64,000 bases of DNA, from assembly GCF_002964705.1 (NCBI RefSeq), contig NZ_PQCD01000018.1, forward strand, positions 9,538 to 73,537, read 5' to 3'. Made by a program: the position numbers and the translations under genes. Below, piece after piece: positions 8,546 to 17,625 of the stretch. Under the pieces are notes generated by a model that saw only the letters and a list, made by a program, of their open reading frames with translations, was not told the origin of the DNA and searched no databases. Each line of letters begins with the position of its first letter. Within the stretch, counting starts at the first letter, position 1. The DNA comes from Pseudoalteromonas sp. T1lg75 (lineage in GTDB: Bacteria; Pseudomonadota; Gammaproteobacteria; Enterobacterales; Alteromonadaceae).

Positions 8546-8572
8546 AAAAAAAGCCCCTCAATGAGGGGCTTT
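8546..8572. terminator. Bidirectional terminator between argE and pstS
   Basis: A perfect 10-bp stem (8550-8559 with 8563-8572) has a 3-nt loop. On the leftward strand it is followed by seven T residues, so it serves pstS best; the rightward T tract for argE is short. Confidence 0.85.
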
Positions 8573-8598
8573 GCTATCTAATCAACAAGATTCAAAGA

Positions 8599-9567
8599 TT
8601 AGTTTAAGCCTAGCTTCTTAAGCTCGCTTTCAACCATTTTTGCAGAAAGTGGTACATAGCCGTCTTTCTCAACAATCTTTTGACCGGTTTGTGAAAGTAC
8701 CATTTTGATAAACTCGGCTTCGATTGGCGCAAGCGGTTTATTTGGGTGCTTGTTCACGTAAACGTATAGGAAACGTGATAGTGGGTACTTACCAGTAGCA
8801 ACATTTTCTAACGTTGCATCTACGAACTTATCGCCTTTCTTCGCTAGAGGTACGGTACGAACACCCGATGTTTTATAACCGATGCCCGAGTAACCAATCG
8901 CGTTCACTGATGACGAGATTGACTGTACTACAGACGCAGAACCAGGTTGCTCGTTTACGTTGTTACGGAAGTCACCTTTACAAAGTGCTTTCTTCTTGAA
9001 GTAACCGTAAGTACCTGATACCGAGTTACGGCCGTAAAGCTGGATGTCTTTAGCAGCCCAGTCACCTTCTAGACCTACTTCACCCCAACGATTCACTTCT
9101 TCTGATGCACCACATTTACGAGTAGATGAGAAAATAGCATCTACCTGGTCGATACGAAGACCTTCGATTGGGTTGTCTTTGTGTACGAATACGGCAAGCG
9201 CATCAATCGCTACACGGATTTCAGTAGGCTTGTAACCGTGACGCTTTTCGAATGCTTCAATTTCTTTCGACTTCATCTTACGGCTCATAGGGCCAAAGTT
9301 AGCCGTACCTTCGGTCAATGCCGGTGGCGCAGTAGATGAACCAGCCGCTTGGATCTGGATATTTACGTTAGGGTAAATACGCTTATATTCTTCGGCCCAG
9401 AAAGTCATCATGTTGGCTAAGGTATCAGAACCTACTGATGAAAAGTTTCCAGAGATGCCGCTTGTTTTTTCATACTCTGCGATAGCTTTATCTGTGGCCA
9501 TCGCCTGACCTGCAGTTAGGGCACTAACAGCAACGCCCATTGCAGCAACTAAGTTTTTAAATTTCAT
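8599..9567 (-). CDS. pstS: Phosphate ABC transporter substrate-binding protein
   Basis: Periplasmic phosphate-binding protein of the Pst uptake system, 322 residues. The N-terminus is a typical Sec signal with a probable cleavage after A-M-A near residue 25. The mature part has the binding-protein motif V-G-S-D-T-L-A-N-M. The ATG at 9565-9567 is chosen over an in-frame start 33 bp upstream because GGAGAA precedes it. It lies downstream of phoB-phoR and has its own Pho-box promoter. No pstC, pstA or pstB is seen in the window, so the permease and ATPase genes must lie elsewhere. Confidence 0.92.
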   Translation of the reverse strand: MKFKNLVAAMGVAVSALTAGQAMATDKAIAEYEKTSGISGNFSSVGSDTLANMMTFWAEEYKRIYPNVNIQIQAAGSSTAPPALTEGTANFGPMSRKMKSKEIEAFEKRHGYKPTEIRVAIDALAVFVHKDNPIEGLRIDQVDAIFSSTRKCGASEEVNRWGEVGLEGDWAAKDIQLYGRNSVSGTYGYFKKKALCKGDFRNNVNEQPGSASVVQSISSSVNAIGYSGIGYKTSGVRTVPLAKKGDKFVDATLENVATGKYPLSRFLYVYVNKHPNKPLAPIEAEFIKMVLSQTGQKIVEKDGYVPLSAKMVESELKKLGLN

Positions 9568-9633
9568 TGGGTTCTCCAATTTGTGTGTCCCATGTTTCAA
9601 CTGCGACCATTGTGCAGCGACAAAATGACAGTT

Positions 9634-9664
9634 AGATTACTCGAAAATGACACTTTTATGACTT
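9634..9664 (-). promoter_or_regulatory. Pho box and -10 of the pstS promoter
   Basis: On the leftward strand 9664-9647 reads AAGTCATAAAAGTGTCAT, matching 15 of 18 positions of the PhoB consensus CTGTCATAAAACTGTCAT. A third half-site lies in the same 11-bp register at 9631-9625. A -10-like TAATCT (9639-9634) follows the Pho box after 7 bp. The box overlaps the phoR stop codon at 9656-9658. Confidence 0.75.
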
Positions 9665-10987
9665 TGCCGAAAGTGGAGCATTTTGATTATTTGTTACTAT
9701 CCAGCTCGGCGCAAAAGCAAACCAAAAACACGACCCCTTACCCACGGTGCTTTCTATATGCAGCTGTGAATCATGGCGTGATAACACGTGTTTGGTAATG
9801 GCCAGACCCAGTCCCGAACCACCTGTCTTACGGCTGCGGGCCTTATCAACACGATAAAAGCGCTCGGTTAAACGATTAAGGTGCTCGGGGGCAATGCCCT
9901 CACCGTTATCGCTGACGCTAAAGTGGGCGTAGCCATCCTTGCGCTGCCAGCACACGGTGATCTGCCCACCTTCTGGGGTGTAATGCACGGCATTGAAGAC
10001 CAGGTTTGAAAAGGCACTGCGCAATTCATCGGCGGCACCGAGAATATCGAGCTCCGCGTCCACCTCAAAGACCAGGGTATGGCCCTTATCCTGATTCAGC
10101 GACTGCGCCTCGGTATGAATTAATTCCAACATCTGCGGCACATGCACCGGCTTATCGTTGTCGTGCTTACGCGCTCCTTCGATACGGGACAAAGACAACA
10201 GCTGATTGACCAGCGAGTCCATGCGTTGACACTGCTCTATCATGGTGCCATGCGCCTTATTCCACATCGCTGGCGGCGGCATATTGTCACCATCCATCAT
10301 TTCCAGATAGCCGGTCACCACGGTCAGCGGCGTACGCAGCTCGTGGGACACATTGGCGACAAAGTCTTTACGCATCTGCTCAAGCTGTTTTAAACGGGTA
10401 ATATCGCGCACCACCATCATGATCTGTGATTGCGCATAAGGCATCACCCTAAACTCCAGCACCTGTTCGCCATTGTGGGCTATGTCCAGCTCCAGGGCTT
10501 CTTCATAGGCCCCCTCGGCCATATAACGGCTGAATTTAGGATGGCGGATCAGGTTATCAATACGCTGACCATGATCGGTGGGCCATTGCAGTCCTAATAA
10601 TCTCAGTGCCAATTGATTACACCAGACGATGCTGAAGTCCCGCTGCAGCACGATCACCGCATCGGGCACTGCCTCGGCGCCTTCGCGAAAACGACGAATT
10701 AAATCCGCTAACTCATTTCGCTTTTTGCGGTTGCGCTGTTGCAGGTGGTAGATCCCTTCAAAGACTTGCTCCCAGGCCCCTTCCCCTTCGGGAGGGTTAA
10801 AGCTGCGCTGGTTTATTAACCAATCGCTAAGACGATAAAGTTGGCGATAATGCCATAACAAGAGGGTAAAGGCGCCGAGGAAAAGAAGCAAAAAAGGCGC
10901 GCCTACAAGCACGCCTATCAGCACCAATGGTAAGAAATACATAAACAAACGCTTGGTTAAGGTTCGCTTATTAACTACTCGATACAT
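9656..10987 (-). CDS. phoR: Phosphate regulon sensor histidine kinase
   Basis: Membrane-bound sensor kinase that works with PhoB. The 443-residue protein has an N-terminal hydrophobic region (about residues 14-45, one or two membrane passes), a linker, a PAS domain (about 100-195), a dimerisation/phosphoacceptor segment F-V-A-N-V-S-H-E-L-R-T-P-L with His215, and a HATPase domain with D-N-G-E-G-I and G-G-S-G-L-G-L-A motifs. It follows phoB after 67 bp. Its last codons overlap the pstS Pho box. Confidence 0.94.
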   Translation of the reverse strand: MYRVVNKRTLTKRLFMYFLPLVLIGVLVGAPFLLLFLGAFTLLLWHYRQLYRLSDWLINQRSFNPPEGEGAWEQVFEGIYHLQQRNRKKRNELADLIRRFREGAEAVPDAVIVLQRDFSIVWCNQLALRLLGLQWPTDHGQRIDNLIRHPKFSRYMAEGAYEEALELDIAHNGEQVLEFRVMPYAQSQIMMVVRDITRLKQLEQMRKDFVANVSHELRTPLTVVTGYLEMMDGDNMPPPAMWNKAHGTMIEQCQRMDSLVNQLLSLSRIEGARKHDNDKPVHVPQMLELIHTEAQSLNQDKGHTLVFEVDAELDILGAADELRSAFSNLVFNAVHYTPEGGQITVCWQRKDGYAHFSVSDNGEGIAPEHLNRLTERFYRVDKARSRKTGGSGLGLAITKHVLSRHDSQLHIESTVGKGSCFWFAFAPSWIVTNNQNAPLSAKS

Positions 10988-11054
10988 ACAATATCTCTGC
11001 TCTATGCCTGGCTAGGCATAAACCTACTCATCCATGAAAGTAATTGATGGCAGG

Positions 11055-11744
11055 CTAAACCTTACTGGAAAAACGATAACCGGCGCCACGCACAGTTTGT
11101 ACTAAACGATCATGGCCCATGGGTGAGATCGCTTTACGTAAACGACGAATATGCACATCCACCGTTCTGTCTTCAACATACACATTTGTGCCCCACACAT
11201 GATCAAGCAATTGCTCGCGACTGTAAACGCGCTCAGGGTGGGTCATAAAGAAATGCAATAAACGGAACTCGGTCGGACCCATATCCAATTCACTGCCCTG
11301 CGAGGTAACGCGGTGTGAAATAGGATCTAGGCGTAAGCCATGCACCTCGATGGCCTCTTCCAATGACGTAGGTGCCACACGGCGAATAACGGCTTTAATG
11401 CGCGCCATAAGTTCTTTCGGCGAGAAAGGCTTAGTCACATAATCATCGGCACCGACCTCCAGGCCTCGCACCTTATCTTCTTCCTCACCACGCGCGGTCA
11501 GCATGATGATGGGGATCTGGCGAGTGTGTTCGCTTTGCTTAAACTTTTTGGCAATTTGAATACCACTGCCACCTGGAAGCATCCAATCAAGTAGCACCAT
11601 ATCAGGGTAAGGCTCAACCATGGCCGCTATCGCAGAGTCGTAATCTTCAGCTTCGATAGCCTGAAAACCATTCTGTTCTAATACAAACACCAGCATTTCG
11701 CGGATTGGTGCCTCATCATCAACAACAAGAACTTTACGTGACAT
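11055..11744 (-). CDS. phoB: Phosphate regulon response regulator
   Basis: OmpR-family response regulator, 229 residues. The receiver domain has the phosphoacceptor Asp53 (V-L-L-D-W-M-L-P-G), Thr83 and Lys105 (T-K-P-F). The C-terminal winged helix (about 130-225) binds direct Pho repeats. It is transcribed with phoR and preceded by a Pho box, so it is probably autoregulated. Confidence 0.96.
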   Translation of the reverse strand: MSRKVLVVDDEAPIREMLVFVLEQNGFQAIEAEDYDSAIAAMVEPYPDMVLLDWMLPGGSGIQIAKKFKQSEHTRQIPIIMLTARGEEEDKVRGLEVGADDYVTKPFSPKELMARIKAVIRRVAPTSLEEAIEVHGLRLDPISHRVTSQGSELDMGPTEFRLLHFFMTHPERVYSREQLLDHVWGTNVYVEDRTVDVHIRRLRKAISPMGHDRLVQTVRGAGYRFSSKV

Positions 11745-11784
11745 TCCATTTATCTCTAATCAGTTTCATTGGACTGATGTCATT

Positions 11785-11815
11785 ATTATGACTTTTTGTG
11801 ACAGTTTTATGAAAG
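11785..11815 (-). promoter_or_regulatory. Pho box and -10 of the phoB promoter
   Basis: The leftward strand from 11815 reads CTTTCATAAAACTGTCAC, 16 of 18 matches to the PhoB consensus. A -10-like CATAAT (11790-11785) follows after 7 bp, the same geometry as at pstS. An extra half-site (GTCAT) overlaps the -10 region. Transcription would start about 35 nt before the phoB ATG. Confidence 0.75.
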
Positions 11816-11860
11816 ACTACACCCTTAATGGTGATCTCGCAAAAATCCTTTTGATCCGCA

Positions 11861-11971
11861 GGGATCAGCGTTTTACTAAGCGAGCTTGGCAGGATCAGAT
11901 TTGTACTAAGCAGGCTATTAGGGATCAATATTTTACTAATTGATCCCACCAGGGATCAGTTTTATACCAAG
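11861..11971 (+). repeat. Four 30-bp-spaced direct repeats containing GATC
   Basis: Four copies of a 20-bp motif, consensus RGGATCANNNTTNTACTAAG, start at 11861, 11891, 11921 and 11952, a period of 30, 30 and 31 bp. The roughly 10-bp spacers are not conserved. The array lies upstream of the phoB promoter, beyond its Pho box. Every copy contains a GATC (Dam) site. Confidence 0.7.
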
Positions 11972-12047
11972 TATGACTAAGCCCTCTTCAACTAACCAAC
12001 TGATAATTGCTCACTTCTTAATCAGCGCATCAAGCCTGAGCGCGGCA

Positions 12048-12131
12048 ATCGATAAAATATTGATCCGAAAACGCCCCCGTGTTGATAAAAATCTGATCCC
12101 AAGGATCCTTCCTTGATAAAACCTTGATCCA
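12048..12131 (-). repeat. Three inverted copies of the same GATC motif
   Basis: Three reverse-orientation copies start at 12048, 12081 and 12112 (period 33 and 31 bp). Against the reverse complement of the first direct copy they match at about 12, 15 and 15 of 20 positions. With the array at 11861-11971 they form two convergent sets about 75 bp apart. Altogether 11 GATC sites fall within about 300 bp (11833-12129). Confidence 0.55.
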
Positions 12132-12160
12132 AAAAAGCCCCGTGAAACACGAGGCTTTTT
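12131..12160. terminator. Terminator of the epd-pgk-fba unit
   Basis: A stem of 13 positions with one mismatch (A5GCC-C-CGTG against CACG-A-GGCT5) and a short A loop, ending in T runs on both strands. It lies 20 bp after the fba stop codon. Confidence 0.85.
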
Positions 12161-12180
12161 ATTGGACTAAGTCGCTAAAA

Positions 12181-13245
12181 TTACTTAATTTTAGGGCTTA
12201 GCTCACCGCTTAGGTAACGTAGGTGCATGTCATCAAGCGAGATAGGCTTGATCTTGCTCGCCTGACCCGCTGTACCGAATGCTTCATAACGCGCCACACA
12301 GATCTCTGTCATGGCTTTCGTTGCTTCGGCAAGGAACTTACGTGGATCAAAGTTCGCTGGGTTCTGAGCCAAGTGACGACGAACCGCACCTGTTGAAGCC
12401 AAACGCAGATCCGTGTCGATGTTTACCTTACGAACACCGTGCTTGATACCTTCAACGATCTGCTCCACTGGCACACCGTAAGTTTCAGGGATCTCACCGC
12501 CGAACTCGTTGATCACCGCTAGCCATTCTTGTGGAACCGACGACGAACCGTGCATTACTAGGTGCGTATCAGGAATACGGCTGTGGATTTCTTTGATGCG
12601 GTCAATCGCAAGAATATCGCCCGTTGGTGGACGAGTGAACTTGTAGGCACCGTGTGAGGTACCACAGGCGATCGCCAGCGCATCAACACCGGTTTTAGCA
12701 ACGAAGTCTGCCGCTTCTTCCGGATCGGTCAGCAGTTGGTCGTGAGATAGTTTACCTACCGCGCCAATACCGTCTTCTTCACCCGCTTCACCGGTTTCCA
12801 GTGAACCTAGAACACCTAGCTCACCCTCAACAGATACGCCACAGGCGTGGGCCATTTCTACGGTGCGACGAGTTACGTCTACGTTGTATTCATAAGATGA
12901 AGGCGTTTTACCATCGTCAAGCAATGAGCCATCCATCATGACCGATGAGAAACCAAGCTGGATAGAACGCTGACATACCGCCGGTGAAGTACCGTGGTCT
13001 TGGTGCATTACTACCGGGATGTGTGGCCACTCTTCGATTGCCGCCAAAATCATATGGCGAATAAAAGGGGCACCCGCGTATGCACGCGCGCCGGCTGAAC
13101 CTTGCACAATAACCGGGCTGTTTGTTTTATCGGCCGCTTCCATGATGGCACGCATTTGCTCTTGGTTATTTACATTGAAGGCAGGTACGCCGTAACCAAA
13201 TTCCGCCGCATGGTCGAGAAGTTGACGCATACTGATCAAAGCCAT
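12181..13245 (-). CDS. fba: Fructose-bisphosphate aldolase, class II
   Basis: Zinc-dependent aldolase that splits fructose 1,6-bisphosphate into dihydroxyacetone phosphate and glyceraldehyde 3-phosphate. The 354-residue protein has the zinc/active-site segment [10 protein letters not shown] and the later G-T-S-H-G-A-Y-K-F and H-G-S-S-S-V-P motifs. Its sequence style resembles the class IIB (cbbA-like) subtype. The start at 13243-13245 is chosen because GGAGAT lies eight bases upstream. It ends the epd-pgk-fba gene string and has a clear terminator. A GC-rich hairpin separates it from pgk. Confidence 0.94.
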   Translation of the reverse strand: MALISMRQLLDHAAEFGYGVPAFNVNNQEQMRAIMEAADKTNSPVIVQGSAGARAYAGAPFIRHMILAAIEEWPHIPVVMHQDHGTSPAVCQRSIQLGFSSVMMDGSLLDDGKTPSSYEYNVDVTRRTVEMAHACGVSVEGELGVLGSLETGEAGEEDGIGAVGKLSHDQLLTDPEEAADFVAKTGVDALAIACGTSHGAYKFTRPPTGDILAIDRIKEIHSRIPDTHLVMHGSSSVPQEWLAVINEFGGEIPETYGVPVEQIVEGIKHGVRKVNIDTDLRLASTGAVRRHLAQNPANFDPRKFLAEATKAMTEICVARYEAFGTAGQASKIKPISLDDMHLRYLSGELSPKIK

Positions 13246-13353
13246 TTCGCTTATCTCCAATTTTTGATAGCACCAGACTATCGGGTTTTTTGAACGGGAT
13301 GATGCTTGGCTTTACCAAAGGTTTTACCAAGCGGAGCCCTAAGCTCCAAACAC

Positions 13354-13382
13354 AAGGCCGGCGAAAGTGAGAGGCCGGCCTT
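13354..13382 (-). other. GC-rich hairpin between pgk and fba
   Basis: AAGGCCGGC (13354-13362) and GCCGGCCTT (13374-13382) form a perfect 9-bp stem with an 11-nt loop, starting 8 bp after the pgk stop. There is no T run, so it is more likely an mRNA-stabilising or processing structure that tunes pgk against fba than a terminator. Confidence 0.55.
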
Positions 13383-13390
13383 AGAGTATC

Positions 13391-14569
13391 TTATTGTTTT
13401 GCTCGCTCTTCTAGCATAGCAACCGCAGGTAGTTTTTTCCCTTCCAGGAACTCCAAGAAGGCACCACCACCGGTAGAGATGTATGAGATCTTATCAGCCA
13501 CATGATATTTATCAATGGCTGCTAGAGTGTCACCCCCCCCGGCAATCGAGAAGGCATCCGACTCGGCGATCGCTTTGGCAATGCTTTGAGTGCCGTTACC
13601 GAACTGGTCAAACTCAAATACGCCAACCGGGCCATTCCATACAATGGTACCGGCTTTGGCAATGATATCGCCAAGCTCTTTCGCCGTGTCTGGGCCGATA
13701 TCGAAGATCATGTCTTCATCGGTCACTTCCTGCACGTCTTTAAGCTGAGCAACGGCCGATTCCGAGAACTCGTTACCAACCACTACATCAACAGGCACCG
13801 GAATATCGCCGCCGTTAGCACGGGCTTTCTCGGTTAGCTTTTGCGCTTCGCCAATCAGGTCTTGCTCATATAAAGATTTACCTACCGGGTGACCGGCTGC
13901 AGCAATAAAGGTGTTAGCGATACCGCCACCGGTAACCAATTGGTCCACTACATTTGATAGTGAATCAAGGACGGTTAGTTTGGTTGAAACCTTAGAACCA
14001 CCAACAATGGCCACCAATGGACGTCGTGGGTTATCAAGGGCCTTACCTAGCGCGTCTAATTCCGCAGCAAGCAATGGGCCTGCACAGGCTACAGGCGCAT
14101 GCATACCCACACCGTGGGTTGAAGCCTGAGCGCGGTGTGCGGTGCCGAATGCGTCCATTACGTACACGTCACATAAAGCGGCTAATTGCTTCGCCAGCGC
14201 TTCATCGTTGGCTTTTTCGCCTGGATTAAAACGCACGTTCTCGAATACCACCACTTCGTTGTCAGCAACGTCGACGCCATTTAGGTAATCTTTGGCTAAA
14301 CGAACATCTTGCGACAGTTTGTCGTTAAGGTAATCAACAACCGGAGCCAGAGAGAATGCTTCATCGTATTGGCCTTCTGTAGGACGGCCCAGGTGCGACA
14401 TAATCATCACCTTAGCGCCCTTGTCTAACGCCAATTGAATGGTCGGCAAGGCGGCACGTAGACGCGCATCAGAACTTACCTTACCATCTTTAATAGGCAC
14501 GTTTAGATCTTCACGGATCAATACGCGTTTGCCTGCTAAATCCAAATCCGCCATCTTAATGACCGACAT
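13391..14569 (-). CDS. pgk: Phosphoglycerate kinase
   Basis: Glycolytic kinase that makes ATP from 1,3-bisphosphoglycerate. The 392-residue protein starts [16 protein letters not shown] like its relatives. It has the substrate segment R-E-D-L-N-V-P and the C-terminal nucleotide motif G-G-G-D-T-L-A-A. The ATG at 14567-14569 is chosen over one six bases upstream because AAGGAG sits seven bases before it. It is 41 bp downstream of epd. Confidence 0.97.
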   Translation of the reverse strand: MSVIKMADLDLAGKRVLIREDLNVPIKDGKVSSDARLRAALPTIQLALDKGAKVMIMSHLGRPTEGQYDEAFSLAPVVDYLNDKLSQDVRLAKDYLNGVDVADNEVVVFENVRFNPGEKANDEALAKQLAALCDVYVMDAFGTAHRAQASTHGVGMHAPVACAGPLLAAELDALGKALDNPRRPLVAIVGGSKVSTKLTVLDSLSNVVDQLVTGGGIANTFIAAAGHPVGKSLYEQDLIGEAQKLTEKARANGGDIPVPVDVVVGNEFSESAVAQLKDVQEVTDEDMIFDIGPDTAKELGDIIAKAGTIVWNGPVGVFEFDQFGNGTQSIAKAIAESDAFSIAGGGDTLAAIDKYHVADKISYISTGGGAFLEFLEGKKLPAVAMLEERAKQ

Positions 14570-14610
14570 TCTCATCTCCTTAGTTATACGTTTTATACAA
14601 AGTTAGATGC

Positions 14611-15621
14611 TTATTTTTGCATCCACGCAGCCGAGGTATCGAGCATTCGATGAGCGAACCCCCACTCGTTGTCACACCATACTAGTAGTTTTATCAAACG
14701 TTTATGACTAACCCGTGTCTGTGTACCGTCGATGATGCAAGAATGTGCATCATGGTTAAAATCGACCGACACCAGAGGTTCTTCGGTATAGTCTAAAATG
14801 CCTGCTAAGCGCCCGTGCACCGCCTTGGCAATGGCTTGATTAACATCACTGAGCGAAACATCGCTATTGACTGTCACGCTCAAATCCATGGCGGTCACAT
14901 TAATGGTCGGCACGCGCACCGCAATGGCCTCAAAGCGGCCATGAAATTTAGGTAAAATGCGTTCGATGCCACGCGCTAATTTTGTATCCACCGGAATTAT
15001 AGACTGACTTGCGGCACGTGTACGGCGCAAATCGTCATGATAGGCATCGATTACCTGCTGATCATGCATCGAGGCATGAATCGTGGTGATAGCACCGGAC
15101 TCGATACCGAAGGCATCGTCCAGCACCTGGATCACCGGGACGATACAGTTGGTGGTACATGAGCCATTGGACACTATGGTCTGCTGGGCATTTAATTCAT
15201 GATCGTTAATGCCATACACTATGGTGGCGTCGACATCGGCATCAGCAGGTTGTGAAAACAACACCTTCTTGGCACCGGCATGCAAGTGTTTTTGCGCATC
15301 AAGACGAGAGTGATAGACCCCGGTGCACTCAAGCACAATATCCACCTCGTGCTGCTGCCAGGGCAAGGCAGAGGCATCTTCTTCACAATAAAGGGCAATC
15401 TTGTCGCCATCGACGATCAAGGCCTGCTCGGCGAGCTCCACGGGAAAGGCAAAACGCCCATGGGCCGTGTCGTATTTTAGTAAATGAGCAATGCCTTCTG
15501 GCTTAGCTAACTCATTGATCGCAACAATTTCAAATTCGCTGCGGCGTCCGCTCTCATATAAAGCTCGTAAAATATTGCGACCGATGCGGCCAAAGCCATT
15601 AATTGCCAGCTTAATTGCCAT
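14611..15621 (-). CDS. epd: Erythrose-4-phosphate dehydrogenase
   Basis: GAPDH-family enzyme that oxidises erythrose 4-phosphate for pyridoxal 5'-phosphate synthesis. It has the N-terminal NAD-binding N-G-F-G-R-I-G-R-N and the catalytic Cys155 in S-N-G-S-C-T-T-N-C. The stretch [16 protein letters not shown] and the C-terminal [12 protein letters not shown] match Epd more closely than glycolytic GAPDH. The order epd-pgk-fba is the classical one. It might keep some glyceraldehyde-3-phosphate activity, since no gapA is in the window. Confidence 0.92.
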   Translation of the reverse strand: MAIKLAINGFGRIGRNILRALYESGRRSEFEIVAINELAKPEGIAHLLKYDTAHGRFAFPVELAEQALIVDGDKIALYCEEDASALPWQQHEVDIVLECTGVYHSRLDAQKHLHAGAKKVLFSQPADADVDATIVYGINDHELNAQQTIVSNGSCTTNCIVPVIQVLDDAFGIESGAITTIHASMHDQQVIDAYHDDLRRTRAASQSIIPVDTKLARGIERILPKFHGRFEAIAVRVPTINVTAMDLSVTVNSDVSLSDVNQAIAKAVHGRLAGILDYTEEPLVSVDFNHDAHSCIIDGTQTRVSHKRLIKLLVWCDNEWGFAHRMLDTSAAWMQK

Positions 15622-15680
15622 AACTACAGACTACCGCCTTGAAAAGTTGCCCAAATGCAGGTCTTAAAAGAATGGCCGCT

Positions 15681-15709
15681 ATTGTAATAGACCTAGGCCT
15701 TGAGTGTAA
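15681..15709 (-). promoter_or_regulatory. Promoter of epd-pgk-fba
   Basis: On the leftward strand TTACAC (15709-15704) and TACAAT (15686-15681) are 17 bp apart, giving a leader of about 50 nt before the epd ATG at 15621. Confidence 0.5.
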
Positions 15710-15739
15710 GGGGGGAGTATAAATAAAAACCGCTGTGAC

Positions 15740-15772
15740 TTAGGTTGTAAACCTGTGTGGTAGACAACCTAA
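15740..15772 (-). other. Inverted repeat downstream of ampE
   Basis: TTAGGTTGT (15740-15748) and ACAACCTAA (15764-15772) form a 9-bp stem with a 15-nt loop, and an internal AACCT offers a second pairing. It lies 14 bp after the ampE stop. A T5 run occurs only about 10 nt beyond it, so it is a weak terminator candidate. Confidence 0.35.
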
Positions 15773-15786
15773 GCTTATCCTCGGCC

Positions 15787-16635
15787 CTAAGACAAACCGC
15801 CAAACAGGGTAAGTAAGGCGATTAATGCTAAGAAGAAGAGCACATTACGTTTTACCAAACGCATCATACACTGGGCTTCTATAGTGCAGCCATAGTGCTC
15901 AATCTCAATTTGTTCGGCGGCCAAGGCGGTTTCGGTGATCACCTGGCGGTTTGACACCGAGAAATCGAGCACGTGGCGCAACCAACATTGGGTACCCTTG
16001 GAAAAGTTACCTATCACCAGATAACCTAAGCTGGCCACCCGAGCTACCGGCCACTCAAGCCAGTAGAGGATTTTACCCAGGGCGTGATGCCAGGGCGACA
16101 GCTCATGCTCTGTTTGTTCACTGAAATCGTGAAAGCTGCGCACCAGGGCATAAAACAAGGCCCCCGCCGCCCCGAGAAAAACAAACCAGAAAATAACCGT
16201 ACAGTAAAAACGAAAGTTCACCCAGGCCAGGGTTTGCGCAAAGGTTTCACCATTTTCTTCATCTTCGGTGCGTTTTTGTCCCATTTGCAAGGCGTACAGA
16301 GTGGCCGCTTCGCCATCATCCCGAGTCAGGGCATTTAAATACCCCTTGTAATAGCCGCGCAGAGTGGCGCAACCGAAACAGGTGAGCACCACTGTGGTAT
16401 TCACCAGCAACTGCCACAGGACAAAGTCACTGAGATTAGCCAGGGCAAAAACCAAGGCACTGGGGATCAATAACCACAGGATCATTCCAGCTTCTTTACC
16501 AAGGCCGCTAAAACGTTTGAGTAGCGAAACGCTTTGCCCTTGATACCAATGGGCATAGGTGGCAATTTGCCAGTTCTTTGAGCGCGCTCCGAGGCGTTCG
16601 GCGATAAGCGCAAATATGATAGCGATCAGAGTCAT
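15787..16635 (-). CDS. ampE: AmpE-like inner-membrane protein
   Basis: A 282-residue protein with about four hydrophobic segments (around residues 1-15, 50-95, 140-170, 263-280). It matches the AmpE family, which is related to CobD/CbiB and encoded beside ampD in many gammaproteobacteria. AmpE has been proposed to act in signalling of beta-lactamase induction, though its biochemical role is not settled. It begins 17 bp after ampD and completes a two-gene leftward unit. Confidence 0.82.
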   Translation of the reverse strand: MTLIAIIFALIAERLGARSKNWQIATYAHWYQGQSVSLLKRFSGLGKEAGMILWLLIPSALVFALANLSDFVLWQLLVNTTVVLTCFGCATLRGYYKGYLNALTRDDGEAATLYALQMGQKRTEDEENGETFAQTLAWVNFRFYCTVIFWFVFLGAAGALFYALVRSFHDFSEQTEHELSPWHHALGKILYWLEWPVARVASLGYLVIGNFSKGTQCWLRHVLDFSVSNRQVITETALAAEQIEIEHYGCTIEAQCMMRLVKRNVLFFLALIALLTLFGGLS

Positions 16636-16652
16636 AGCGGCAATAACTTAAC

Positions 16653-17225
16653 TTATATTTCCTTTAGTCTATCGCAATTACCGCTAAATGTAAGGTCAAA
16701 AAAGTATGTCCAATCAAACGCTTCGCCCGGATCTGTCTTACGTCCAGGGGCTATATCACTGTGCCCGACAATGCGCTCGCGGGTGATCTGCGGGTAGCGT
16801 TGTATGATGGCCAGGGTCAGTTGCGCCAGGCTCTGATATTGGGCTGGGGTGTAATCACTGTGGTCTGTGCCTTCAAGCTCAATACCTATGCTGAAGTCAT
16901 TACAGCGCTCACGCCCGGCAAATTGTGAGACGCCCGCATGCCAAGCCCGCTCGCTAAAGGGGACGTATTGGCGCACCCGCCCCTGGCGGTCAATTAAACA
17001 ATGGGCCGACACCCTTACCCCTTGCAAGGAACTAAAACTGGGATGGGCATCACAATCGAGGCAACCGGCAAACAAGGCATCAATATGGGGCGTGCCGTAC
17101 TGTCCTTCGGGTAAGGAGATACAGTGGATCACCAGCAGTGACACTTCCCCTTGTGGTCGCGCATCAAAATGCGAGCAGGAATACTGCCGTGCGTGGGCGT
17201 ATACCCCTTGTTCATTAATTGCCAT
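16653..17225 (-). CDS. ampD: 1,6-anhydro-N-acetylmuramyl-L-alanine amidase
   Basis: Cytoplasmic zinc amidase that removes the peptide from anhydromuropeptides during cell-wall recycling; its loss typically raises AmpR-controlled beta-lactamase. The 190-residue protein has the zinc ligands expected from AmpD at His34 (V-I-H), His155 (V-G-H-S-D-I-A-P) and Asp165 (K-T-D-P-G), plus Glu116 in I-G-I-E-L-E-G-T. There is no signal peptide, as expected for AmpD. It lies directly upstream of ampE. Confidence 0.93.
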   Translation of the reverse strand: MAINEQGVYAHARQYSCSHFDARPQGEVSLLVIHCISLPEGQYGTPHIDALFAGCLDCDAHPSFSSLQGVRVSAHCLIDRQGRVRQYVPFSERAWHAGVSQFAGRERCNDFSIGIELEGTDHSDYTPAQYQSLAQLTLAIIQRYPQITRERIVGHSDIAPGRKTDPGEAFDWTYFFDLTFSGNCDRLKEI

Positions 17226-17262
17226 AATCCTTCCCCTACAGCTTTACCGCCATGGTAAAAGT

Positions 17263-17520
17263 CTAGGGTTGATGGCGCAAGGGCAAAGCAGGTGAAAAGT
17301 CACAGATGCCGTGAGGATCAACCGTTACCAGCTCATTATTACGGTGTAATACCGCCAATTGCGGGGGCGGGCAATCGGTCCGTACAAAATCCAGCTGGAA
17401 GCCCAATTTGGTCAGGCTGTATACCTTATTAACCTGCTCACCTGTGAGCCTGGCGAAGTGTTGATTGAAGGTTCTTTTACCGTGACGGCGCTCCGTGCCC
17501 ACTAGCTTTGTTGTTGCCAT
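17263..17520 (-). CDS. Small protein of unknown function
   Basis: An 85-residue soluble, basic protein with no membrane segment or signal peptide. The sequence begins M-A-T-T-K-L-V-G-T-E-R-R-H-G-K-R; the central L-T-G-E-Q-V-N-K-V-Y and the C-terminal R-N-N-E-L-V-T-V-D-P-H-G look structured. The ATG at 17518-17520 is preferred over one nine bases upstream because AAGG is then at a proper distance. It lies between the gpsA terminator and ampD. I do not recognise the family. Confidence 0.5.
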   Translation of the reverse strand: MATTKLVGTERRHGKRTFNQHFARLTGEQVNKVYSLTKLGFQLDFVRTDCPPPQLAVLHRNNELVTVDPHGICDFSPALPLRHQP

Positions 17521-17564
17521 AATGTCCATCCTTTAGACGTTAGCTTGACCTTTAAGCATAGAGC

Positions 17565-17597
17565 AAAAAAAAGCACGGGCAAAATCCGTGCTTTTTT
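17565..17597. terminator. Terminator after gpsA
   Basis: A perfect 12-bp stem (17567-17578 with 17586-17597) with a 7-nt loop, followed on the leftward strand by a run of eight T residues. It ends the yibN-grxC-secB-gpsA transcript. Confidence 0.88.
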
Positions 17598-17625
17598 CTG
17601 TGACTGAAAGAACCTGGTCGGGCAC

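Noticed and set aside
11861-11971. Regular 30-bp spaced repeats that could be read as a CRISPR array
   Set aside because: The repeated unit is about 20 bp with only about 10 bp between copies, the copies are imperfect, and there are no cas genes.
11833-12131. GATC cluster as a chromosomal origin
   Set aside because: I see no clear DnaA-box series, no AT-rich unwinding tract next to it, and none of the usual origin neighbours such as dnaA, dnaN or mnmG. An unusual regulatory array is the safer reading.
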